Shown piece after piece: positions 36,540-49,947 of a stretch of DNA of 64,000 nt (position 1 is its first letter; the number at the start of each line of letters is the position of its first letter). The DNA is from Tenrec ecaudatus. Taxonomy: Eukaryota; Chordata; Mammalia; Afrosoricida; Tenrecidae. The notes beneath the pieces are model-generated. The model was not told the origin of the DNA and did not search any database. It worked only from the letters and a program-made list of their open reading frames with translations. A program made the translations under genes and the position numbers. The stretch covers positions 496,001-560,000 of the forward strand of contig NW_027459433.1 of NCBI RefSeq assembly GCF_050624435.1. The letters are read 5' to 3'.

Positions 36540-37080
36540 CCGGAACTTGGCTCACACCCTCAGGGGAATCTGAAGCAAACCGCGAAAAGAGCAGCCCAGG
36601 GGAGATCCCGCTCACCCTCCAGCCCCTTTCAGCCAAGCTCCCCGGACCTCCATCCCGCCCTCTGCCGTCCAGCCCGTCATATTAAAGGCGGGCAGCTGCC
36701 CTTCTGGCGTGTGGTGCAGTTCGCGGACCACCTCCGTCGCCTTTTCACAGAACATGGCGGGTAGACCTGGTACCGGGACCTCCTTGTCGGCCGCCCACTT
36801 GACCGAAGAGTCTGCGGGTTCCCTGCAGCCTAGTTCGCGCCGCGCTTATTAGCGCAGGTCTAGGAAATCGCCTGCGCTTTGGCGAAAAAATCCCCAACCA
36901 ATGGGAAGGCAAGGACGCAGGTTGCGTGGCTACGGTGGTTGCAAAGGGACAATTCCATACGCGGTAGAGAAATATGACCGGAAGTGGGGAGGCGGTGACC
37001 GGTGCCTTCTTCCGGTGGAACGCGGCCCTCTGGAAAGAGTCCTTGGGGTTCCATTTGACTTTATCCATGAGGTGAGACGA
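36540..37080 (-). promoter_or_regulatory. CpG-rich GINS1 promoter region
   Basis: CpG density rises sharply here compared with the flanks. Upstream of the exon 1 ATG on the minus strand are an E2F-like site (TTTGGCGAAAA on plus, 36,878-36,888), a CCAAT box (36,898-36,902) and ETS-type sites (CCGGAAGT at 36,978-36,985, TTCCGG at 37,010-37,015). No TATA box is evident. E2F and ETS sites are typical of S-phase replication genes. Transcription itself cannot be judged from sequence. Confidence 0.6.
36681..36755 (-). pseudogene. GINS1: GINS1-like exon 1 (coding part)
   Basis: The ATG at 36,755 sits in a good context (ccgccATG) and opens 25 codons, [20 protein letters not shown] then LPAFN. Human exon 1 is [20 protein letters not shown] then LPAFN, so length and phase 0 agree. 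The next bases are ATGACG where a GTGAGT-like donor is expected, so the canonical donor is lost. The next good donor, gggtgagc about 65 bases downstream, would change the frame. Only this one exon 1 is in the window. Confidence 0.85.
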
Positions 37081-37159
37081 ATTTTCCAATACTAATCTGA
37101 GCACATAGTTTAGGGAGCAGCATAGCTTGGAATAGATGTACCACCCACACCCCCCGAAA

Positions 37160-37455
37160 CTTCCTCTTTTCCCTTTTTTAAAAATAAAAATCATTCTATT
37201 GAGGGCTCATATAACTATCCATATGTACATACATTGTGTCACGCTCATTTGTACATTTTTGCCATCATTCTCAAAACATTTGCTTTCTCCTTACTCCCTT
37301 TATATCAGCTCCTCACTTTTTCCCCTGCTTCATGGAACCTTGATCATTTATCAATTATTTTGTCATGTCTTACAGTGCCCACATCTCCCTTCATCCACTT
37401 TTCTGTTGTGCAACTCCATGGAGGGGGTTATATGTAAATCCTTGTAATCAGTCGC
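37160..37455 (-). mobile_element. Young-type L1 3' end
   Basis: Reversed L1 tail and terminus (cattctattgagggctcata) running to atccttgtaatcagtcgccc, where a second tail begins. Confidence 0.75.
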
Positions 37456-37459
37456 CCCC

Positions 37460-37790
37460 CTTTTTTTTAAATCATTTTATTGGGGGCTTGTACAACCCTT
37501 ATCACAATCAATACATCATTCCATTGTGTTTAGGACATTTGTGCATTTGTTGACCTCATCATTCTCAACACATTTCCTTTCTAATTGAGCCCTTGGTATC
37601 AGCTCCTCGTTTTTCTATCTCCCTCCCTACCCCCTCCCTCCTAAACCCTTGTTAATATTGATAGGTTTAGAATTAAGGTAGCAGATGGACATTGGACCTC
37701 CACTTCTTTTCTCCCTCAATTGCAAGAACACTTTGTTCTATTGAACTGGCATGCCGTGATGCTCACCTTATGAATTAAGGACATCAGGTA
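37460..37790 (-). mobile_element. Young-type L1 3' end with inverted 5' part
   Basis: 37,462-37,648 is a reversed L1 terminus. The next stretch, 37,650-37,785 (ggtttagaattaaggtagca, tgcaagaacactttgttcta), is a more 5' part of the same 3' UTR in the opposite orientation. This is the 5'-inversion arrangement produced by twin priming. Confidence 0.65.
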
Positions 37791-39887
37791 TAATGAATAA
37801 CTATACAGACAACTTACAACAAAGATACAAGAGATCTAGTAAAACTAGGTAATCTTGGAACCTTGAGCTTCAGAAGAAATTATAGAAAAGTGGACTAAAA
37901 ACTAACTAGAAGATGAAGGGAAACAAAAGTGGTGCAAGAACAGACAGGTGAATTGTCAGCTAGCCTGACGCATTCCATCCAGACAGAAGCCTGGCACATT
38001 GGTAGCTGGCACTAAGAAAGGATCCTCACTTGTTTCCCACACCCTCCTGATATCACAATTGCCAGCCCCTACCTTCACCCATACACCAGACAGAGATATC
38101 CTTGTAAGTCCATTTCTGCTTGAAGACAAAGCTATGCCCTCATGGTTTAACATCCCCATGCCTAGAGATGGATTATCACCCCCATGCCCAGAAATGCTTG
38201 AGATTCTCCTCAAAGCACTAGCAAAAAATACACTGCTGGATCCCTCGCTGCTCTTGGACACGTGGAAAGTTCCCCCATGATTAGCCATTCTGACCCAGCT
38301 GCTTCTCTACCAGAAAGAATCCCCTCAGCTATCACCTAAGCTGTAAAAACGCCCTACTGGATCAGGTGCGTGGACCACAGAAAACAGATAGGCCTGCCAA
38401 GCTCCATCTGGAATCAATATTCAACCCCCTAGAGGCTGTGACCTATACAAAAAGGTCCTCACCCCAAGTTTTCTCTTTGTTTTTCCTTTTCCTTCACTTC
38501 CTTTTATTTATTTTAATCACGTCTGCACTCTGCTTTCTTCTTTATTTCTGCTTCTACTTCTATTCTTTCCATTTTAATTTACTTTTCCAGTTCCCTTCCT
38601 TTCCTTTTTTATGTTTTGATTAGCTTCTCTTTTATTTTTCTCTACCTTGGTTTTTGACACACACACACACACACACACACTTCTAGTTATTAAATTCCTT
38701 TCACTTGCTCTTGTTTGTCCGCTGTCTCTTGCTGGTTTCTTTTTCAAAAATTATTTCTTCGTTGGCAATTTTTTTTGTCCCTTCCTGTTCTACCTGACAG
38801 TGGACAGCAATCGCAGGCCTAGCCACCTCTATGACTGTAGTCATACCTATACAGTGACAGACACTACATACTCCTGTACCACCTGATCATCTTTACGTAA
38901 GTGAGACCACCAAACAAACCATTGCTAACTGTGCTATAATAACAACAAACAGTACTACACACATTCTCAAATTATCCTTTACAACAACCAGTAGATAGGT
39001 GGAGTGTCTGCAGTCTCAAGATACTAAGATCAATTAAACACAAAAACACTAATACTACAACATCTCAGTGGCAAAGACAATTTAAGTTTATATGAAGAAA
39101 CAAGACAGAACAGCTGAAGCACATGACCAATATAGAGCTAGAAGACCTTTTTTCAGGAAGAAAAGGCATTGAAATTACCTGATAAACTATTAAAAATTAT
39201 ACTTTTATACTATCAATGAACCGGGAGAAAGGAAAGATTGCGAAGCTAAAGAAAAACTGAACACACACACACACACTAGAGTAATTCAGGAAAGCACTAA
39301 AATAACACATCAATTGAAACTAGAAACCGTACACCACAGCAAAGAGAAATTCAGAAGATTAATACTAAGATGAGAGAAACAGATAACGCATTAGAAGAGC
39401 AAAGGACTTTGCGAGTAGAAGGAGGCAGGGGAAGGGAGTGGTAAGCAAACAATGCCAAAGACGGGAATAACTAAGGAATTAAAATCAACAATGAGGAGGA
39501 CATAGAGATCCTGGTGGTGTTGGGGTAACAGCAATTTAGCTGAGAAGAACTACTAAGGTGGAAGAAGGGTGAGTGTGATGGTGAGGTAGAAGAAAGGTAA
39601 AAAGAAACAGGAAAGATCTAGGAAGCAAAGCTATAGATAGAGGTATAAGCATAAGTGTGTACCTATGTAAATACATTAATTCATAAAAATAGAGGTATTG
39701 GTCTATGTACATCATATATGGCAAGACATTGGTGTAGTAGATGGACGTTAGGTCTCTGCTCAGGGCCTGCCTTCAATACAAGAATACTTTGTTCTAAGAA
39801 CCTGGCATGTTGTGATGCTCACCCTCCTGGCATGATCGGTGAAGACAAAATGGGTGCACAAGCAAATGTGGTAAAGAAAGCTGATGG

Positions 39888-40333
39888 ATTGCCTGCAACA
39901 ATGATGCAAAAATAGAGCGATACTGGGGATGGTTCAGGACTGGATGGGGTGTGCTCTCTTGTCTAGAGGGTCACTGTGAGGTGGAGCTGGTTCGACAGCA
40001 CCCGACCACAACAACAACAGAAAACTAAGACTGGCTCTGACAAGTGTCAGATGCTGCTCACCCAGGCTTGGACATTAACTTTCCATCGCATTAAATGTAA
40101 TCGCTTGGTGTCAGAGTTGGAGAAGCTGCTATTCATACTCTAGTGATCAAGTGTTATGTGAGAAAATTACTTGTACATTTACTAGTTTGCTATTCATACC
40201 TTATTTCAGTTTAGCTTAATAACCCATTCCCTTGTTTTCTTTATCTCTGGGGAAAATAAGTATCACTAATTGGAGCAGGATATGTGAAAGTACTGCAAAA
40301 ATAAAACACACCATGCTAATATTAAAAAAAAAA
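39888..40333 (+). mobile_element. Retroposed RTE 3' end plus downstream sequence
   Basis: Flanked by perfect 15-base duplications aaagaaagctgatgg (39,873-39,887 and 40,334-40,348). The first 130 bases are an RTE 3' end finishing in accacaacaacaacag; about 300 bases of unrelated sequence follow, then AATAAA (40,300 region) and a poly(A) tail. It reads as a processed transcript that ran past the RTE end. Confidence 0.8.
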
Positions 40334-40971
40334 AAAGAAAGCTGATGGTACCTCTTCTAGCAAAAGATATAGCATCTGGGATCTAAAAGGCTTGAGGTTA
40401 AACAAGCAGCTGTCTAGCTGATAAACAAACCCACATGGAAGAAGCACACCAGCCTGTGTGATCATGAGATGGGATCAGGTAACAGGCATCAGAAGACCCA
40501 AAACACACACACACACACCCCACACCCCCCCCCCCAAATCCATCTGTAGATAATGGAACATCTCCTTGCAAAAGGGTCACAAGGGATGAGTCAACTAGGA
40601 TGCAGTATAACACCAATGAAATATACAATATTCCTCTGGTTCCTTGAGGTTCCTCACCCCCCACTACCATGACTCCAGTCCTGCCTTTCACTGCGGGCTA
40701 GACCAGAACATGTACACAGATACAGATAAGAGCTCGAGACACACACTGAATCAAGGAATAACAATGGAAGTAGTGATACCAGGAGGGCAGGAGAAAGGTG
40801 ACTCCAATGATTGACACATAACCACACCCCCACCCCAGGGGGACGATCAACAGAAACCAAGGGTGACGGGAGAGAGTGGTTGGTTAAGATATGAAAATAA
40901 TAATAATTTATAATTTATCAAGGGGTCAAGGTGGGGTGGGGAGGGAGGGGAAAAAGAGGGACTGATATTTT

Positions 40972-41352
40972 GACCCTGGCCTCTAAACCCCTGATAAGGC
41001 CTGACCGTGGCAGCCTGCTCTCTGCTGGCTCCTCTAAGCCCCATGTCCATCACATGGCTGGTTCATTTTCTGTCAGCGCCCACGTAACTGACATATCTCC
41101 CCCACTTGCCTGAAAAGACAGCCAGGAGATCACCTTGCTAGGGTTTGGGATCAATGGTGGCCCTCTCTCCTTTGGGGACTGCCTACACCAGCGGAGCTCT
41201 TAACACTGGTCTCACTTCATGCCCTGCCTTGCCCTAGGGGCTAACTGACCCTGGGGCACAGCAAGGCCAGTATCATCACAAGGGCATAAGGACTGCACCT
41301 CTTGGCCTCCTAGTACAATCCTGCCCCTTGAGAGTCCCTGGGGTCTAATAGT
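40972..41352. other. GC-rich block inside L1 3' UTR, unexplained
   Basis: The L1 text breaks at agggactgata and resumes at agtaagggctcaaatagaaa. The 380 bases between are much richer in GC than any neighbour and lack a poly(A) tail. No repeat family or gene was recognised. Confidence 0.5.
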
Positions 41353-41465
41353 AAGGGCTCAAATAGAAAGTAAATGTTTAGAAAATAATCTTGGCAACAT
41401 ATGTACAAATATGCTTGATACAATTGATGTATTGATTGTTATAAGAGCTCTAAGAGCCCCTTTAT

Positions 41466-41985
41466 TAGTCTAGGTACTTTGGAGAAGTAAATCTACAGCA
41501 ACTTGTGTATAAGAGAGAGTTGTATGTAAAGGTTAAGTGCGCATCAAGAAAATATCCCAACCCAGTGCTGCCCAAGCCCACAAGTCCAACATTAACCCAT
41601 TAGTCCAATAACAGTCCACAAAGTCCTGCTCCATCTCACAAAACAGACACAATGATGTCGACTGCAGAGGAAAGCTGAGTCAATGAATATGTAAGCATCT
41701 CAGCGCTGGCAGGGGTCTCCACGTGGGTGCTCCAGCACCCAGGGCTGCATCAGGGTACGTTCATGTGGCTTCTCCCTGGGGATGTCTTGCAGGAAGTCTG
41801 TCTTGCAAGCTGAAGCAGGGAACTGCGAAAGCAGTTGCACCCTGGTGTGACCACAAAGCAAGAGACCCGAGAACTAGAAAGGTGAGGCTCACTGAGCCAT
41901 TTATCCCTCTGCCCTTCAATTAACCCCACATGTGTTTATCGGCCAGGTTGGCACAATAAACTAACTGAGTCCCCAGTAGTATGAT
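41466..41985 (+). mobile_element. Unclassified interspersed repeat family, copy 3
   Basis: Begins ttagtctaggtactttggag, the reverse complement of the ccagactaacac end of the other two copies, and continues through aatatcccaacccagtgctg, catctcagcgctggcagggg and gcatcagggtacgttcatgt. The far end is near aggttggcacaataaac. Confidence 0.6.
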
Positions 41986-42399
41986 CTTTTAATTTTAAAA
42001 AAGAGCAAATGGACTAGAATTGAATCAGAGAGAGTTCATCAGTGAGATTAAAGAAAATCTCTCAACCTAATTTGGTAAAGGAATAATTTTTAAAATAGAC
42101 AAGAAAATCTAGAGAAAATCACAGAATTCTGTGGGACAACATCAAGTACATTATGTGTGATTGGACAAAAAAACAGGAAGAAACAAACAAAACAATCAAA
42201 AGAGCAGAGAGAAGGAAACTTCCTTAATATATCATGACATGGTAACAAATGTACTCATGAAGCTAAACAAACCAAAAGCAGGGCTGACTGAAATAAAATA
42301 ATCATGACATATCATGATGAAAGTTACAAATGACAGGAATCCTGACAGCAATTGAGGAAAAATAAGTTACTTAAAAAGAGGAACTGAAAACAAAAATTG

Positions 42400-42715
42400 T
42401 CTTAGAAAAAGTGCATCCAGAAGGCTCTGTAGCAGAAAATGACGAGACTTGGTTTAATGTACTTTGGACATTTTGTCCAGGGAGACAGACCTTGGAGACG
42501 TGTCCCACGCATGATAAAAGTACCGGGTTTTAGAACCGAGGAAAACCTTCAACAAGATGGATTGACACAGTAGCTGCATCACTGGGCTCAAAGATAAGAA
42601 TAATAGTGAGGACTGCACAGTATGGGGCAGGGTTTTGCTCTATTGTCCATAGGAACACTGAGTTGGAATAACTCCACAGCACCTTCCAATAACAGCAACA
42701 ACACCACCATCTATC
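42400..42715 (+). mobile_element. RTE-type LINE 3' fragment
   Basis: tgtactttggacattttgtc, caacaagatggattgacaca, gtagctgcatcactgggctc are the conserved RTE 3' blocks. Confidence 0.8.
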
Positions 42716-43434
42716 ATACACGAACACACTGAAGCAGGAAAAGTAAACATAGATATTGAAAAGAGAAACAAGTCATGCAATTAAAAACTCCCAATACATT
42801 CAAAGAAGAGTTGACACCAATTTTATTCAAACCATTGTAGGACATAATAAAAATGGAAAGTCCCCAAATTCATTTTATGAAACTTGTAAAATCATTATAC
42901 CCAAATCAGACAGAAACATAGCCAGGAAAGAAAATAATACAGCAATATCCCTTATGAACATAAATGTAAAAATATCTCAACAAAACCCTACCTAATAAAG
43001 CCAACAATAAATATCTCAGTAAAGTAAATCATCATGACCAACATGAATTCATAACAAGGGTGCAATGATGGTTACATATTAGAAAAACAATCAATGTTAT
43101 CCACTATATAAACAAAACAACAGGAAAGAACTTTATAACCATATTAGAAAAATTCAAATCCTACAATCCTGAGAAGAAAATGGGACCGACGGTTCCAGGG
43201 GATAATAGAAAGGGAGAGCTAGGGAAGGGGGAGGGGAGCCAACAGACCCACGGACAGGGAACAACAAGAGATCTAAAATTGATGGAGAGGAAGGTGTAGA
43301 ATGCCTGGTGGGGTTAGATCAAGTGCAATGTAGCTGAAAGAGGAATTACTGAGAACCAAATGAAGGTCAAACATGATAGTGGGACAGGAGGAAAGTAAAG
43401 GGAAATAGAGGAGGAAAGGAGGCAAAAGACATTT

Positions 43435-45062
<1,628 letters not shown>

Positions 45063-46107
45063 GGAGGCAAAAGACATTTATAGAGGTGTAAATATACACA
45101 CATATATAAAAATATACTTATATAATGATAGGGATATGGGTCTATGTTCATATATTTATGTTTAATATCAAGGTTGCAGATGAATATTGGTTCTCTATTC
45201 AAGTCCTCCCGCAACGCAAGAACACTTCCTTCTAATAACCTGGCATTCTGTGATGCTCACCTTCCTGACATGATAGCTAAAGTCAAATGGGTGCATTAGC
45301 AAATGCGGTGAAGAAAGCTGATGGTGCCTAGCTATGAAAAGATACAGTGTTTGGGGTCTTAAAGGCTTGAAGTTAAACAAGCGGCCATCTAGCAGGGAAG
45401 CAATAAAACCCACATGAAAGAAGCACCCAGCCTGTGTGATCACAAGGTGTCAACAGGATCAGGTATCAGATGACCCAAAACAAACCATCATATAGATATG
45501 AATTGGGGGGGGGGGTTTGGAGTGGAGACCCAGGGCCCATTTGTAAACAATTGGACATCTCTTCACAGAAGGGTCAAGTCAGTCAGGGTGAAGTTTAGCA
45601 CCAACAAAATACACACTACTCTAGCTCTTTAATTGACCTTGGCACCCCACTATCCTGACCCCAGTTCTAGCTTACAAATCTGGCTTGACAGGAACATGTA
45701 CCCTAGTACATATCAGAGCTCTTGGTACACGGAATCCAGGACAGATAAATCCCTCAGGAACAGTAATGGGAGTAGCAATACCATGAGGGGAAGGGGAAGA
45801 TGGGAGAGGAAAGGGAGAAAAGGAAAACCAGTCACAATGATCGACATATAAGCCACTCCCCACCTGCAGGGGACAAGCAACAGAGTAAAGGGAGACTGCA
45901 GACAGTGTAAAATATGAAAATAATAATAATTTATAATTTAACAAGGAGTCATGAGGGTGAGGGAGGGAGGGAGGGAAATAAAACAGGAGCTGATACCAAG
46001 GCCTCAATTAGAAAATGTTTTGAAAATAATGGTGACAACATATGTACAAATGTGCTTGATACAATTGATATATGGATTGCTATAAGAGGTGTAAGAGCCC
46101 CTAGTAA

Positions 46108-46514
<407 letters not shown>

Positions 46515-46548
46515 AAAAAATACATCTATACTACTATAATACCTCAAG

Positions 46549-49500
46549 TAGAAAAAGACAGAAAATGGGGTAAGATGGCCACCATATAACAAGCCCGGGA
46601 AGATGTGCTCAGCAACTACCAAAGAGTTTCCACTATGAGAGAGATTCTGCACTTCCTGGTAGCAAGAAATTCAACTTAAAAGCCAAGTTGACCCAAGTTT
46701 CTCAAAGTGGAAAGCAGCAAGGCCTGCTGACAGACTCCCCTTTACGGATGAGCAGCAACATGAGTTGCTTCTACAAGCATCGTGATTCTTCGTGGCCCCT
46801 GAGAAAAGACAGTCAGCCAGCCAACCCTCTACCTCCCTGGCCTCTAGGGACACAGATAGCTAGCAGATCACTTGGGCAGCTTGGTACACACATGCTCAGT
46901 ACCCAAGGTATGCTTTGTACCATTTCCCCATCTTCCTCCTCTTTTCCTGCTTTGTTCTACAAGGCATTCCATCCCGTGTGCCAGCGCCGTGATACCGCAT
47001 ACATGTACACACAGACTACTAAAAGAGCAGGAATCCCCACCCACAAGGTAGCTTTATTATATATATTTTTGGATTTTGTACTTTTGTTCTATTTTAATAC
47101 TCTCTCTCTCTCTCTTTTTTGATCTCCTACTTCCTCTTCTGGAGTGACTCCACCCTCCTGAGAATCCACATTCCTCCCAGGAAGAGACAGGTCTGTGTAT
47201 CCCAGCATACCCACTCTAGCATGGGCTTTCCAGGACCTCCTAAGTGCACAGATATGCTCACATTCATTCACATTGCCACAATAGCAGAATCTGGTACCCA
47301 CAACCATACCCAAGTCTTTTTTTTTGATCCTTGTACTTCTATCAATTATCTTTCTATTTTCTTGCTGTTCTCTCGTTAAATATCTTTCCATGAAACCTAT
47401 TAATTGAGATTATCTCTCTGCCCGCAAGTGTCAACTCACAGTGATCCTATAGGACAGGGTAAAACTGTCCGGTGAGTTTCTGAGACTGTAACTGTTTATG
47501 GGAATAGAAAGTCTCCTTTTTTTGGCGGAGCAGCTGGTGGTTTTAAAATGTTGACCTTTCGGATTACAACTCAATACATAACCATTATATGACCAGAGCT
47601 CCTTATTGTGATTACCCCTCTGAAAATATTTTCCCATTATTTTTGCAAGTCTGTTGGCTTATTCACAGTCACTTATTACTATCATTACTTTATTCTTATC
47701 ATTACTTTTATTTTATTCTATTTTTCCCAGCCACTATCCCCACTTAGGCACCTTTCCCCTTCTTTTCATTTCACCACTGTATGTTTTCCAGCTCCTATTA
47801 GAACTCACCTGTGTCACTAGACAAACTCTACCTCTGTATGACCAGCAGCTCACACACCACAATGCTGAAGAAACAGCAGTCAAGCACAGAAAGCTTCCAA
47901 ATTCAAGAAAAACAAACATGAACAACCAAGTAGCACTCAAACCAATGGAATAGTCTGAAGATGTGATTGTGAACCACCAGTAACAGAATTCAGAAGAATG
48001 ATGCTTAGGTCAAGAGATCTGGGGAATGTTCATGAGAAAAACAGAAGAAATTGAGAAACTAACATCCTTAAACCAAAGGATTCTAGAAGACAAGCAATGA
48101 GATAACTGAATTAGGCAACATAGTAAAAGGCTAGAGGAATAAAATGGAAAAGGATAATAAAATAAATGAGCTTGAAGACAATTACCCTCACGACAGTAGA
48201 CAAGAGAAGCAATCAACAAAAAAACCCGGAAGCATCCAAATAAATCCTGTAGGACACTATCATAAGAACCCATCTAAGAAAAGAAAAAAGAAAAGAAATG
48301 CTGGGAAAAGAACACCACCAAAAAAAAAATCTACAGAGAATAGTACAAGAAACCATGGAAGAAAATTTCAACATACTATTCAACAAGCTGAGAAGAATGG
48401 ACAACCAAAGAGAAAACATCAAGACATAAAGAAAAGGAGAGAATCTGAGGGCAGCTAGAGAAAAAGGAAAAGTCATCTACAAAGGAAAGTTGATAAGGAT
48501 AAATTCAGACTTCTCAGCAAAAGACCTGCAGGCAAGAAGACAATGGAATGACATATATACAATTGTGACGGGTGGAAGGGGGGGTGGGGCGGAAGGAAGC
48601 CAGCCAAGAATATTATACTGAACAAAAATATCCCTCAAATACAAGGGAGAAATAAAGGTTATTTCCTGAGGAGGAAAAAATAAAGGAATTTTGAATTCAA
48701 CAATTCATTTTCTCAGATCACAATGTTATAAAACTGGAAATCTACAACAGAAAGAAAAGGAACAAAAAGACAAACACATGGAGACTGAACAACATACCAT
48801 TTCAAAATGACTGGACACTAGAGTAAACGAAAACGAGAAATTAAGAAACTCCTTAAAACAAGCAAACCTATAACACATCATACCAAAAACTCGGATACAA
48901 CAAATGCAGTTATCTGAAGTCAATTTATAGCAATCAATACACACACGAAATATGAGAGAAATCCAAAACCAATACTAATAAAACACTTCCAAGAAGTAGA
49001 AAGAGGGAAACCACATAAGTCCTTCAACAATAAAGGGAAAGAACTAATAAAAATTGAAGCAGAAATAAATGAACTGAAAAATGGGGGGGAAATCAACAAG
49101 ACAAAAAGTTGGTTATGAAAAGATTAACAAAATCGACAAACTGCTAGAAAACTTAAAGGAAAAGAAAGATGCAAATATCTAGAATTTGAGATGAAAAGGG
49201 TGCCATCACAAAAGATCCAAATGAAATAAAAAGATACATGTAGAGCAAAAGAAGAATTAGAGGTCACCAAGAGACTTCCAACCAAGAAAGATTCTAAAGA
49301 AGTATGTATGTTGCCTTCACAGGAGAATGCTAGCAAGTATTCAGGGAAGAGCCATAACTAATTCTGTGCAGACTATTCCAAAATATAGAAACTGACAGCA
49401 AACTCCCACACGCATTCTATGAAATGAGCATAATCCTCAAAACCTGATCACGATCATTTAGAAAAAATGAAAACAGGAAGTAGATAAGAGTGTCCCTCAT

Positions 49501-49947
49501 CAATATTCTTATTCAACATTGTACTACAATAAACATCTTAGCCAGACAGACAGCAAAAAAATTTTAAAATAAAAGGAATATAATTGGGCAAAAAATAGGT
49601 CAAGCTGTCACTATTTGCAGATAGTATGATTTTACATAGTGAGAGCCCCAAGGACTCCACAGAAAGATTGTTGGAAAGTACTAACGAATCTGTTAAAGTA
49701 ATGGCATACAAGATTAATAAGCAGAAATCAATTTTAATATGCTATTGAAGAGCTCCAAAATAAAAACATCAAGAAAAAAAATAAAAAAAGAGAAAACAAT
49801 ATCATTTATAATATCCATACAAAAGATGAATACCTGGGAATAAACTTAACCAAAGAAACAAAAGACCTGTACAAAGGAAACTACAGAAAAATCAAAATGT
49901 GAATATTACTGAAAGCAATAAATCTATAGATAGAACACAATTCTGAT
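46549..49947 (+). mobile_element. L1 LINE, internally deleted (unit 2)
   Basis: Copy of the element at 890-4,292 with the same ORF1-to-ORF2 jump and small homopolymer differences. Confidence 0.65.
47414..47602 (+). mobile_element. AfroSINE (unit 2)
   Basis: Copy of the SINE at 1,754-1,942. Confidence 0.9.

Larger units (their letters stand above)
37950..41462 (+). mobile_element. L1 with leader, partial ORF1-like region and young-type 3' UTR, twice interrupted
   Basis: 37,950-38,900 is leader-like (GC-moderate, then T-rich as in the other L1 copies); 38,900-39,400 is A-rich L1-body-like; from about 39,480 the young-type 3' UTR follows to its terminus at 41,462. It is interrupted by a retroposed piece at 39,888-40,333 and by a GC-rich block at 40,972-41,352. 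Simple CA repeats occur at 38,656-38,681 and 40,504-40,520. Confidence 0.6.

Noticed and set aside
36522-37194. Several open frames of 60-149 codons on both strands around the GINS1 promoter
   Set aside because: GC-rich sequence has few stops; none resembles a known protein and only the frame starting at 36,755 on the minus strand matches GINS1.
45600-45700. Position 45,660 as the duplication breakpoint
   Set aside because: The L1 3' UTR reads through this point without a break; it only marks where the arbitrary first base of the window recurs.
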